This document shows positions 7,862 to 15,372 of a stretch of 33,490 nt of DNA, piece after piece; the stretch's first letter is position 1, and each line of letters starts with the position of its first letter. The stretch covers positions 1 through 33,490 of the forward strand of contig JAGVBT010000024.1 of NCBI GenBank assembly GCA_020059605.1, written 5' to 3'. This stretch comes from Deltaproteobacteria bacterium (GTDB taxonomy: Bacteria; Desulfobacterota; BSN033; UBA1163). Made by a program: the position numbers and the translations under genes. The notes beneath the pieces are model-generated. The model had not been told where the DNA came from, searched no databases, and saw only the letters and a list, made by a program, of their open reading frames with translations.

Positions 7862-7893
7862 AAAAAAAGCCATGGTTAAATATCGCCCATGGC
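7862..7893 (-). terminator. Rho-independent terminator after the PEP-synthase-like gene
   Basis: Read on the minus strand, GCCATGG (7893-7887) and CCATGGC (7875-7869) form a 7-bp stem with an 11-nt loop, followed by seven U residues (7868-7862). It lies 56 nt after the stop at 7949 and separates that transcript from trpS. Confidence 0.8.
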
Positions 7894-7948
7894 CTCAACT
7901 CCACGCCCTTCGAATAACTCAAACCCGCCGAAAAATCAATAGATAGGA

Positions 7949-10225
7949 TCATTTGTTCTCTTCGGAGGGGCCGAAAAGGCCGATGCCTTTCTGTTGGTAT
8001 GTGCTGAGAAAAACCTGCAGATAGAGTCCATTGGATACAGAAGGGATATGAAGCACCCGGACCACCGCTTCACTCCCCTTGGCTTCCGGCACGATCTCAC
8101 CCAACAGGTTCGGAGGCTTGAGCAGGAACTCTTCATTAAAGAAGGAGTCCGGATCATCCGGATAGAGGGGAACGATGACAATATCCGCCTCGACCAGGTC
8201 CTGGAAAAAATGGGTTCCGTAAGAAACCTCGGGTGTTGAGCCGTTCCTGGCAAACGCAATCTCCACCAGCAACTTGGTCTTATTGATATTGGAATAGGTG
8301 ACCTTGACACCCAGGTTGATATCGTTGCTTCCCCACCTCCCCGGACCCATCAGGGCATACCGTTTTTCGGCAAGGCTCTTATTCAACAGGTTGACGACCG
8401 AGGCAATCTCCATCTTCCGTTCATAGGTCGGCAACACGTCATAAGCCTTCGGGTCCACATAAACGATATACTCCAGGTTAGGAACAATGCTATTGGAGAG
8501 GGCTGTCCGGGTTGTAAACAGAATCTTATCCCGGTTGACTTCTTCGGGCAATTCCACAATCTCCTTCTCTTTCCGGATGGAAAGGGAGCGGCACTGGAGC
8601 AGATAGAAGGTATCGGCATCCCAGGCGAACTCAATATCCACCGGCCTTCCATAAGTGTCTTCGATCCTGGAGAGTATTTTTTTTGCCAGGGGAACAAACT
8701 TGGTCTTGGTTAAAAAATTATCAAAGGTGAGACAGATATCTTCTTCTTTGAGGCCCTGGGTTTTGAACAAAGGAGGAAAGAGATGATCGTCTTTTTGGAT
8801 AGAGACGGCATAAAAGAGGTCCGGGTTGTCAATCCGGGTCTTCAGGGTCCTGAAATCGATCGTTTCCAATGCGCCTTTCTTCAGATTGAGGACATCCACC
8901 TGTCTCTGCGAATATTTCCTGATCTGGTCTCCCGTCACCTCCGGCCGGAGCTGGGGATGGCTTAACGGAATCATCCTGGGATAATCGGAACCCACCCGGT
9001 CAACCGCCCGGGTTCCCAGGCCAAAGACCAGCCTTACCAGGCCTTCCTCTTTTTTGATCTTCGGGTTCCAGGCGTGGACATTCCGGGAGAACATCACCCC
9101 GCCCGCAAAAGGGAAAAAGTAGTCCCCGAACTGCCTTCCCACCACTTTCTGAACCACCATGGCCATTCTCTCATCGTAGTCCAGAAGCCCATGGTCTCTC
9201 CGGTAGAGAATCGGATCGGGTCCGAAGGTGCTGGCAAAGACTTTTTTTAAACCCATGATGAAATGGTTCAGGCGGGTTTCAATATCTCCCTGGTTGGTCA
9301 GAAAGATAGAGAGATATTTGCCTGAGAAGGCCAGGCCAAAGTTATCCTCAAGCATGCTCGAGGAGCGGATGATGATCGGGTGCTCGCCGATCTCCTCAAG
9401 GATCTTTCGAAAATCTTCGACCACTTCCGGGGCAAAGCTCGCAAACCTGAACCTCTCCTCGATCCTTGAGAACTCCTCTTCAATGGCCTCCCGATCTCTG
9501 TACTTGTAGGTATGAAACAGGTAGAGGTTGTTTCGGTCCAGAAACTCCGAAAAAACGCCCGAATTCAGATACCATGTCTCCGGAACCCGGACATACGCTT
9601 CGAGCTCCGGGTCCCTCTCCTCAAGGATGGGAAGGAGGATTTTATGTGCCAGGATCATGCCGGCGGCTTTCCCCCCGAGTTTGCCGGGCCGTTTCCGGCT
9701 CCAGCGTGTGTGTTCAAGGAGGGAATCAACATCCCGGATGGTGATGTGATTCTTTGCAAGGCTGATGAAGGGAAGCTGGCTTGAGATGAAGCGGCTGATC
9801 AGGGCGACGCGGATTCCCTCAGCCTCCTCCCTAGAGATGTAAACCTCCCCCTTCGGGATCTCGCAGAACTCCCGGAGGACGTTAAATATCTTCAGGGAAC
9901 TTGCCTGATCCTGATTGACAATCTTGCTCAGGGTCATGGCTTTATCTTTCTTGCGGGCAAGATTGATATAATTTTCTATTTCGGTAGGGCTGAGATGAGT
10001 TGCAAAATAGTAGTCGATGAGCGCTTCGAGATATTCCTGCCGGTTGGCCTCGGTATCGGGAAGTCCGTCCTTTTTTAACTCCTCCAGGGCCTCCTCGTAA
10101 AGCCGGCTCCTGGAGATCACCCCTTTTTTGTCGAGGATCTCCATGAAGGTGCTTCGAATCAACCCAAGCAGGTTCGGATACTGGCTGATCTTTTTGTAGA
10201 GATGGTATGTTTTCAGAAGATCCAA
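7949..10225 (-). CDS. PEP synthase / PPDK-like ATP-grasp protein lacking the phospho-His and PEP domains
   Basis: The 758-residue protein has the PPDK_N/PEP-pyruvate-binding ATP-grasp domain at about 175-550. It includes GKLGGKAAGM (181-190), RSSSMLEDNFGLAFSGKY (287-304), and DIEFAWDADTFYLLQCR (530-546), the last matching the strand that holds catalytic residues in PPDK. The usual swivelling domain with its phosphohistidine and the C-terminal PEP barrel are absent. Residues 560-750 instead hold an unfamiliar domain (RYALMGPGRWGSNDINLGV). About 170 N-terminal residues are helical and also unassigned. It therefore probably binds ATP and transfers phosphate to some other acceptor; this is inference. 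The start is TTG 10225 after GGAGGGGG overlapping the stop of the selenoprotein gene 15 nt upstream, so the two are one operon. Confidence 0.75.
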   Translation of the reverse strand: MDLLKTYHLYKKISQYPNLLGLIRSTFMEILDKKGVISRSRLYEEALEELKKDGLPDTEANRQEYLEALIDYYFATHLSPTEIENYINLARKKDKAMTLSKIVNQDQASSLKIFNVLREFCEIPKGEVYISREEAEGIRVALISRFISSQLPFISLAKNHITIRDVDSLLEHTRWSRKRPGKLGGKAAGMILAHKILLPILEERDPELEAYVRVPETWYLNSGVFSEFLDRNNLYLFHTYKYRDREAIEEEFSRIEERFRFASFAPEVVEDFRKILEEIGEHPIIIRSSSMLEDNFGLAFSGKYLSIFLTNQGDIETRLNHFIMGLKKVFASTFGPDPILYRRDHGLLDYDERMAMVVQKVVGRQFGDYFFPFAGGVMFSRNVHAWNPKIKKEEGLVRLVFGLGTRAVDRVGSDYPRMIPLSHPQLRPEVTGDQIRKYSQRQVDVLNLKKGALETIDFRTLKTRIDNPDLFYAVSIQKDDHLFPPLFKTQGLKEEDICLTFDNFLTKTKFVPLAKKILSRIEDTYGRPVDIEFAWDADTFYLLQCRSLSIRKEKEIVELPEEVNRDKILFTTRTALSNSIVPNLEYIVYVDPKAYDVLPTYERKMEIASVVNLLNKSLAEKRYALMGPGRWGSNDINLGVKVTYSNINKTKLLVEIAFARNGSTPEVSYGTHFFQDLVEADIVIVPLYPDDPDSFFNEEFLLKPPNLLGEIVPEAKGSEAVVRVLHIPSVSNGLYLQVFLSTYQQKGIGLFGPSEENK

Positions 10226-10240
10226 AGGATTCGCCCCCTC

Positions 10241-10693
10241 CTACTCCACGGTTTCAAGAAAATCGCAGAGCATCCGGGCGGTCTTCTCAACGATGCCGGC
10301 GCATTTCTCCATACCCCCTTCTGCCAGCCATCGCTGCCGTTCTTCCTCGTCATCCAGACGGCATTGGATCAGGTCGTAGCAAGAACAACTCCCGAACTCC
10401 TTTTCAAATCGATCCCAGAATTGCCGGCACTTCGCATAAACCTTTAAAAGGGTCTCCCGATCTTTCGGGTCGGTTCTGCCAATTTTCATTCCGATCGCCA
10501 TAATCGACCCGGTGAAGGCTCCGCAGAGGGATCCCTTACGACCAACCCCCCCGCCGAATCCCGTAGCTAATGCAGGGATGAACGTATCCTGAATGCCTAA
10601 AAGCTCCTTGAAACTCAAGGAGATGGACTCCGCTCAATTATATCCCTGACCAAAATAACCCTTTGCTTTTTCTGAAACCGATGTTGTGTCCAT
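10241..10693 (-). CDS. C-GCAxxG-C-C family selenoprotein, UGA read as selenocysteine
   Basis: Reading from ATG 10693 gives 150 residues: a start MDTTSVSEKAKGYFGQGYN, then UGA (10636-10634) at position 20, then AESISLSFKELLG and on to the stop at 10241. In this family the position is the conserved Cys of the GYNCAE motif. The rest of the motif set is present: GFGGGVGRKGSLCGAFTG (C57), FGSCSCYDLIQC (C103, C105, C111), C131 and C143. A SECIS-like hairpin follows the UGA. A caller that treats UGA as stop would start at TTG 10618, inside the hairpin stem, and give only 125 residues. The family is known to include Sec members; its function is uncertain, probably redox or metal related. A Cys-to-stop mutation is the alternative. 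Confidence 0.85.
10604..10636 (-). promoter_or_regulatory. Bacterial SECIS element with its UGA codon
   Basis: On the minus strand the UGA (10636-10634) is followed by 11 nt and then by CUCCUUG-AGUUU-CAAGGAG (10622-10604), a perfect 7-bp stem with a 5-nt loop. The loop begins 18 nt after the UGA and has G as its second base. Both agree with the known bacterial SECIS rules (16-37 nt distance, a G within the first two loop positions), where SelB binds to recode UGA. Confidence 0.8.
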
Positions 10694-10740
10694 TTTCTTT
10701 ACCACCTGGATGGCTTCTTGGGTCTGAAAAAATTAACCCC

Positions 10741-10769
10741 ATTTTAATGGATTTCATACCTTTTTTCAA
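10741..10769 (-). promoter_or_regulatory. Candidate promoter of the selenoprotein / PEP-synthase-like operon
   Basis: On the minus strand TTGAAA (10769-10764), a 17-nt spacer and TAAAAT (10746-10741) lie about 48 nt before ATG 10693. The position supports the extended selenoprotein start rather than TTG 10618. Confidence 0.6.
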
Positions 10770-10898
10770 ACATTTTTTCCTCTGTTCCATTCACTCACTC
10801 TGCCGTTCGGGAAGAATAAAGCGTTAGAAGAAATGACTTTCGGGAAACTCATTTTTCGATAGAGCTGGTTTGTTCGAAATCCATGAGAAATCAATCTC

Positions 10899-10927
10899 TT
10901 GATTGGCCATGAATGAAAAGATATGTT
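10899..10927 (+). promoter_or_regulatory. Candidate promoter for the kinase-lipoprotein-regulator operon
   Basis: TTGATT (10899-10904), a 17-nt spacer and TATGTT (10922-10927). It would leave a leader of about 170 nt before the preferred kinase start at 11108. The -10 box is weak. Confidence 0.35.
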
Positions 10928-11107
10928 AAATTTTAAACAGAGATGGGAATGCCCATACCTTTCTCTCTTAGGGTGGGACAGGGTTGTTCAGAGGTAAGAT
11001 TTTATTTATCTCGGTTTTCTCCCTTTTTGCTTGGCATGGGAGGCAGGTTCCTTCCGGACTTATTTCATTCCACTGATGGCCGTTGGATAGAGCCTTTTCG
11101 TTTAAAA

Positions 11108-12553
11108 ATGAGACTGACTATATTTTCAAGACTTATTACAAGCTACCTCACCATCTTTATATTGGTGACGATCGTCAGTGTCTATGCGATCTTTCAGTTG
11201 CATCAATTGAACCGGGAGACCCGCCAATTGCTGCGGGTCAATACCCCCCTTCTGGATTACGTGGAAAAACTCACCCATTCCATCCTGTCACAGTTGCGGT
11301 ATCAAAAGAAATACATCCTGACAAGAGATATCCTCCTGTACGATCAGTTCCTTTCGGCCAAAGAGGAGTTCAATAAATTTTTTGCTGAAGCCCTCTCGAT
11401 GGCGGATACTCAAGAAAAAAAAGAAGCCTTCAGCAAGATGAAAACACATCTCGAACAGTTCGAGTCCCTCGCCGGCAAGGAGATTGAATATCTCCGCAAG
11501 AATCAACCCTACCCTAAGCCGAGGGTTGAGCGTGAGATTGAAAAATCTGCCGACGAAATTCTGGATGGGCTGAAAAGGTTGGAAGCATACGCCAGGCATG
11601 ACCTCCATCAAGGGATGAAGGCGCTGGGAGAATCCGCATCCTCTTCACGGAAATTGGTGATTGCCATGTCTGCCATCGCCATCCTGGTGCTTGTTGTCGC
11701 CTCTATTTTTCTCACGAAAAGCATTACTCGTCCTCTCGCCAGATTGATCGACAAGACAAGGGATATTCCCAGGGGTGTTTTTGAATGCGACCTGAAGGTT
11801 GCCTCTCCTCCGGAGCTGGCGGAGCTGGCCGGGGCTTTCAACTCGATGTGCAATAAATTGAACGCCATCGACAAAATGAAATCCGATTTCTTCTCTTCGA
11901 TGTCTCACGAACTCCGCACCCCGCTTGCGTCGATCAAAGAAGGGGTCAGCCTCTTACAGGATGGGGCCGGTGGGGCGATTACGGATAAGCAAAAAAGGCT
12001 TCTAGAGATTCTTTCCGAGGAAAGCAACCGCTTGATCGACCTGGTGAATGGCCTGCTGGATCTATCCAAAATGGATGCGGGGATGATGACCTACAGCTTC
12101 GAACCGGCCTCTCTCCCTCCCCTGGTTGAAAGAACCATCACCGAGATGATTCCTCTCATCGAAGCTAAAAATATTTCCCTGGAAACGAAGGTGGATGAGA
12201 ACCTCCCTTCCCTTCTGATCGACAGGGAGAGGATCCTTCAGGTATTGCGCAATCTCATTGGAAATGCATTAAAGTTTACTCCGGAAGGAGGGCAGGTGCG
12301 AGTTTCGGCTCAGACAGGGAATCGCGAAATAAAAGTCTCGGTCACAGATACCGGTCCGGGGATACCCAAAAAGGATCTGGACGTGATCTTTGAAAAATTT
12401 CGCCAGGTCCCTCTGATGAATTCGAATCAGATCAAGGGGACAGGAATGGGTTTGGCTCTTGTAAAGCATATCATCACCGCTCATGGAGGCAGGGTATGGG
12501 CAGAAAACGAACCGGGGCAGGGGAGCTCTTTTGCCTTTGTATTGCCGGCCTGA
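11108..12553 (+). CDS. Membrane sensor histidine kinase, GlrK/QseE-like
   Basis: The 481-residue kinase has membrane segments at about 8-30 and 183-203 enclosing a helical periplasmic sensor of about 150 residues. It then has a HAMP linker (TKSITRPLARLID), HisKA with the phospho-accepting H267 in FFSSMSHELRTPLASIKEG, and an ATPase domain with N box (NLIGNALKFTPEGG), DTGPGIP and GTGMGLALVKHII. The HELRTPLASIKEG...ITDKQK region closely resembles E. coli GlrK (HELKTPLASMREG...LTPEQK). The downstream lipoprotein and sigma-54 activator match the glrK-qseG-glrR order. The frame is open from ATG 10943, which would add 55 poorly conserved residues. ATG 11108 places the first membrane helix at the N-terminus, although its ribosome binding site is weak. 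Confidence 0.85.
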   Translation: MRLTIFSRLITSYLTIFILVTIVSVYAIFQLHQLNRETRQLLRVNTPLLDYVEKLTHSILSQLRYQKKYILTRDILLYDQFLSAKEEFNKFFAEALSMADTQEKKEAFSKMKTHLEQFESLAGKEIEYLRKNQPYPKPRVEREIEKSADEILDGLKRLEAYARHDLHQGMKALGESASSSRKLVIAMSAIAILVLVVASIFLTKSITRPLARLIDKTRDIPRGVFECDLKVASPPELAELAGAFNSMCNKLNAIDKMKSDFFSSMSHELRTPLASIKEGVSLLQDGAGGAITDKQKRLLEILSEESNRLIDLVNGLLDLSKMDAGMMTYSFEPASLPPLVERTITEMIPLIEAKNISLETKVDENLPSLLIDRERILQVLRNLIGNALKFTPEGGQVRVSAQTGNREIKVSVTDTGPGIPKKDLDVIFEKFRQVPLMNSNQIKGTGMGLALVKHIITAHGGRVWAENEPGQGSSFAFVLPA

Positions 12554-13056
12554 TGTTTCTTCCTTTGTCAGGTTGTATTTCGCTGCGGGAAAAAGAGACC
12601 GTCCATTTTAAAAAGGAAGCGGTTGAAACAAAAGTTGAAGTCAAAAAGGAAGGAGGTCAAGTCGATCAAACCCAGAAAACCGTTTCTGAGTTGCTATTAT
12701 GGGCAAGATTGCTCCTTGAACGGCAGGATTATGAAGGGGCCTTAAATGAAAACCAAAAGGTGCTTAACCTCTCCGGCCGCACCCCCCCGGGGGATGAGGC
12801 TCTCTATCATATGGGGCTCGTCTACGTCCACTTTGGAAATCCGAAGAAAGATTATGGAAAGGCGCTGACCCTTTTTAAAAGGGTCCCGGTGGATTACCCC
12901 GAAAGTCCCTGGGCGGAACATGCAAAAGTTTGGGTGGCCATCCTTCAGGAAAATGAGAAATTAAACCAGATGATCCAAAAATTAAATCGAGTGATCGAAG
13001 AGTCAAAAAAGGTTGATATCGGGATTGAAGAAAAAAAACGGGAAAAAGCAAAATAG
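12496..13056 (+). CDS. Outer-membrane-type lipoprotein, QseG-like, with TPR-like region
   Basis: The 186-residue protein starts with a basic MGRKRTG, a hydrophobic stretch and a lipobox LPLSGC (Cys27), so it should be lipidated and anchored. Residues 60-150 form TPR-like helices (LLERQDYEGALNENQKVL, ALYHMGLVYVHFGN, ALTLFKRVPVDYPES), and the tail is a charged coiled coil (KLNQMIQKLNRVIEES). It starts 58 nt inside the kinase gene. ATG 12496 has GGAGG 6 nt upstream, and a start at 12553 would lose the signal peptide. Its place between kinase and regulator is that of QseG (YfhG) in enterobacteria, which modulates the kinase. Sequence similarity to QseG itself is not evident, so the name is by context. 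Confidence 0.75.
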   Translation: MGRKRTGAGELFCLCIAGLMFLPLSGCISLREKETVHFKKEAVETKVEVKKEGGQVDQTQKTVSELLLWARLLLERQDYEGALNENQKVLNLSGRTPPGDEALYHMGLVYVHFGNPKKDYGKALTLFKRVPVDYPESPWAEHAKVWVAILQENEKLNQMIQKLNRVIEESKKVDIGIEEKKREKAK

Positions 13057-13069
13057 GATAAAAATCGCT

Positions 13070-14434
13070 ATGGGAAAGATCTTAGTCGTGGATGATGACA
13101 GAAATCTTTTAGAGCTTTTAAAAATAAGGCTCGAATCCGCAAACCATCAAGTCCTCGCCGTCCCGAATGAAGAGGATGCCATTGAGGCGGTGAAGAATCA
13201 GGCCTTCGACCTTTCCATTGTCGACCTCCAGCTTCTTCGCCAGAATGGCATATCGCTAATGGAACAACTCCATCTCATCCTCCCTGAGATGCCGGTCCTC
13301 ATCCTCACCGCTTACGGGAGCATTGAGAGCGCCGTGGAGGCAATGAAAAAAGGAGCCTTCAACTATCTGACCAAGCCCTTCGACCCCCAGGACCTGCTTT
13401 TCCAAATTGAAAGGGCGCTGGAGAACCGGAGGCTGAACGTTGAAATCAAAATGCTTAAAGGGCTTTTGGAAGAACGATACGGGTTCACCAATATTGTGGC
13501 CAGAAGCGAAAAGATGAAGAAAGTCCTGGAGATCGTATCCCAAATTGCCAAAACCGAATCTACGGTTTATATCCACGGGGAAAGCGGAACAGGAAAAGAA
13601 CTGATTGCCAAGGCAATTCACCTTGCCGGCGAAAGGAAGAACAAGCCCTTTGTCGCCATCAACTGTGCCGCCCTTCCCGAAACATTGATGGAAAGTGAGC
13701 TTTTCGGCCACGAAAAAGGAGCCTTTACAGGAGCCGTTCGAAGCACCAAGGGTCTCTTCACCCTGGCCCATGAAGGGACCGTCTTCTTAGACGAAATCGG
13801 GGATATGCCCCTCTCCCTCCAAGCCAAGCTCTTACGGACCCTTCAGGAACGGCAGTTTTATCCTATCGGCAGCGGAAAGCCCGTCGAAGTCGATGTCCGG
13901 GTGATCGTAGCGACCAATAAAAGTTTGGAGAACCAGGTGAAGGAGGGCCTCTTCCGGGAAGATCTCTTTTACAGGATCCATGTTATCCCCATTCATCTGC
14001 CTCCTTTGAGGGAGAGAAAGGAAGACATTCCCCCATTGGTCGAATATTTCCTTAAAAAACTTAACCAGCAGATGAAAAAAGAGATTAAAGGCCTGACCCC
14101 GATGGCGATGCAGAGGCTGATGCTCCATGATTGGCCGGGCAATGTCCGGGAACTCGAAAATACGATTGAATACGCCGTTGCGATGACCCACCAGGATACC
14201 ATCGCTGAAAATTTCATTCTCCAGACCCAGCCTGTTGCCGCCACGGAAGAGTTCCTAAAACCTCTCAAGGAAGCAAAAAATTCTTATGAAAAGGCCTATC
14301 TTGTCCATCTCCTTGAAACTTGCGGAGGTAATGTCAGCAAAGCCGCAAAACTTGCCGGAAGGTACCGGGCTGATTTTTACGACCTTCTGAAAAAACATGG
14401 CCTGAAAAGCGAAGATTTTAAAAAGTCTCAATAA
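13070..14434 (+). CDS. Sigma-54-dependent response regulator, GlrR/NtrC-like
   Basis: The 454 residues match the length of GlrR/NtrC regulators. The receiver domain (1-120) has D8-D9, phospho-acceptor D52 in LSIVDLQLL, T80 and K102. The AAA+ domain follows with Walker A GESGTGKE (170-177), the sigma-54 contact loop GAFTGA (217-222) and Walker B TVFLDEIGD (237-245). The C-terminal helix-turn-helix is GGNVSKAAKLAGRYRADFYDLLKKHGL-like (419-445). When phosphorylated by the upstream kinase it should activate sigma-54 promoters. One lies 127 nt downstream of this gene. The longer frame from 13013 overlaps the lipoprotein; ATG 13070 gives the standard MGKILVVDDD start, with a weak AGGATA upstream. 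Confidence 0.92.
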   Translation: MGKILVVDDDRNLLELLKIRLESANHQVLAVPNEEDAIEAVKNQAFDLSIVDLQLLRQNGISLMEQLHLILPEMPVLILTAYGSIESAVEAMKKGAFNYLTKPFDPQDLLFQIERALENRRLNVEIKMLKGLLEERYGFTNIVARSEKMKKVLEIVSQIAKTESTVYIHGESGTGKELIAKAIHLAGERKNKPFVAINCAALPETLMESELFGHEKGAFTGAVRSTKGLFTLAHEGTVFLDEIGDMPLSLQAKLLRTLQERQFYPIGSGKPVEVDVRVIVATNKSLENQVKEGLFREDLFYRIHVIPIHLPPLRERKEDIPPLVEYFLKKLNQQMKKEIKGLTPMAMQRLMLHDWPGNVRELENTIEYAVAMTHQDTIAENFILQTQPVAATEEFLKPLKEAKNSYEKAYLVHLLETCGGNVSKAAKLAGRYRADFYDLLKKHGLKSEDFKKSQ

Positions 14435-14560
14435 AATGCAGGAAATACCCTTCATCTTTTTCTTCCTTCTATAGGAAAATCACCCTACAAAATCCCTTCC
14501 GAAAAAATCTAAAATCAAAAATAATAAAATAATTTCAATTCGTTATAATTAAATCCTCAC

Positions 14561-14577
14561 TTGGCACACCGTTTGCT
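14561..14577 (+). promoter_or_regulatory. Sigma-54 (-24/-12) promoter
   Basis: TTGGCAC-ACCGT-TTGCT matches the sigma-54 consensus TGGCAC-N5-TTGCW exactly, with GG at 14563-14564 and GC at 14575-14576. Transcription would start near 14588, leaving a 30-nt leader with ttaaggag before ATG 14618. It follows directly after a sigma-54 activator gene. No paired activator site of the TGTC-N10-GACA type was seen between 14435 and 14560. Confidence 0.85.
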
Positions 14578-14617
14578 CAAATAACAACAACAGAAACTCA
14601 AATTTAAGGAGTTCAAT

Positions 14618-14971
14618 ATGAAGATACTCATTGTGGACGACAACCAGGAATTGGCGTGTCTCGTAAAGTGGATGCTGGAGGACGAAGGATTTGAGGTAAG
14701 GTTGGCTAAAGATGGTGCCGACGGATATTTGGCTTACCTCTTGTTTAACCCGGACGTTGTCCTGACCGATATCCAGATGCCTCAAAAAAACGGCCTGGAA
14801 TTAATGGGGCATATCCGGTGTCATAACCCGGCGGTAAAGACAATTTATATGAGCGGCGACCTGGCCCGGTATGGGCTGCCTCTCGAAGAAGAAAGAAAGA
14901 AATACCGTGTCGGGGTGCTGGAAAAGCCTTTTTCCAGGCATGAGTTAATGAGTTTGATTTCTCAATCCTAA
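14618..14971 (+). CDS. Single-domain response regulator (CheY-like receiver)
   Basis: The 117-residue protein is a receiver domain only: MKILIVDDNQ (acidic D7-D8), D51 in VVLTDIQMP as phospho-acceptor, MSGD in place of the Thr/Ser switch, and EKPF with the conserved Lys near the end. No output domain is present, so it probably acts by protein contact or as a phosphorelay shuttle. It is the first gene after the sigma-54 promoter. It lies 22 nt before the next gene on the same strand, with a receiver-kinase at the end of the same cluster. AAGGAG sits 6 nt before the start. Confidence 0.88.
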   Translation: MKILIVDDNQELACLVKWMLEDEGFEVRLAKDGADGYLAYLLFNPDVVLTDIQMPQKNGLELMGHIRCHNPAVKTIYMSGDLARYGLPLEEERKKYRVGVLEKPFSRHELMSLISQS

Positions 14972-14993
14972 AGACAGGGAGGAGGGCGGGGTT

Positions 14994-15347
14994 GTGAATA
15001 GGAACATGAAAAAACTTATATTAACGACCGTTATGTACCTTCTGGCCCTTCAGATCATTGTCTTCGCCGGGGGACCATCCTTTGCCGCCATTCATACCGT
15101 AGAATCGGATCGCGGACGGTCAGCCATGTCTTCCCGTGCATCCGATGTTCATAAGATTCTTTCGGTTTTGGACGATAGAATGACAGAACAGGCTTTGTTA
15201 GAAAAGGCAAAAGATAAAGTCTTCACGCTGAGCGATCAACACACCCGCCTGATCGCTTCCCTTGCCGAGCAGGCAGTCAAAGAAAGAAATTCCACGAGTG
15301 GCGACATTGCTTTCCTGTTCATCACGGCTTTAATCATTTTGCTATGA
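14994..15347 (+). CDS. Small exported/membrane protein, PA2779 (DUF6627)-like
   Basis: The 117 residues comprise an N-terminal signal segment (KKLILTTVMYLLALQIIVFAGGPSFAA), a charged helical middle (VHKILSVLDDRMTEQALLEKAKDKVFTLSDQHTR, with a pattern like the A...V..L...D V..LA core of PA2779-family proteins), and a C-terminal hydrophobic tail IAFLFITALIILL. The family has no known function and is usually found in Gram-negative envelopes. GTG 14994 is preferred over ATG 15006 because gggaggaggg lies 7-16 nt before it. It sits in the cluster behind the sigma-54 promoter. Confidence 0.6.
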   Translation: MNRNMKKLILTTVMYLLALQIIVFAGGPSFAAIHTVESDRGRSAMSSRASDVHKILSVLDDRMTEQALLEKAKDKVFTLSDQHTRLIASLAEQAVKERNSTSGDIAFLFITALIILL

Positions 15348-15372
15348 CGCTTCTAAAAATTCTTCGCTGGGG

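Noticed and set aside
10241..10618. 125-residue version of the C-GCAxxG-C-C protein starting at TTG 10618
   Set aside because: It starts inside the SECIS stem, lacks a ribosome binding site and loses the conserved N-terminus; the UGA-containing frame from 10693 explains the sequence better.
10943..11107. N-terminal extension of the histidine kinase
   Set aside because: The 55 extra residues precede the natural first membrane helix and show no signal or domain; kept only as an alternative start.
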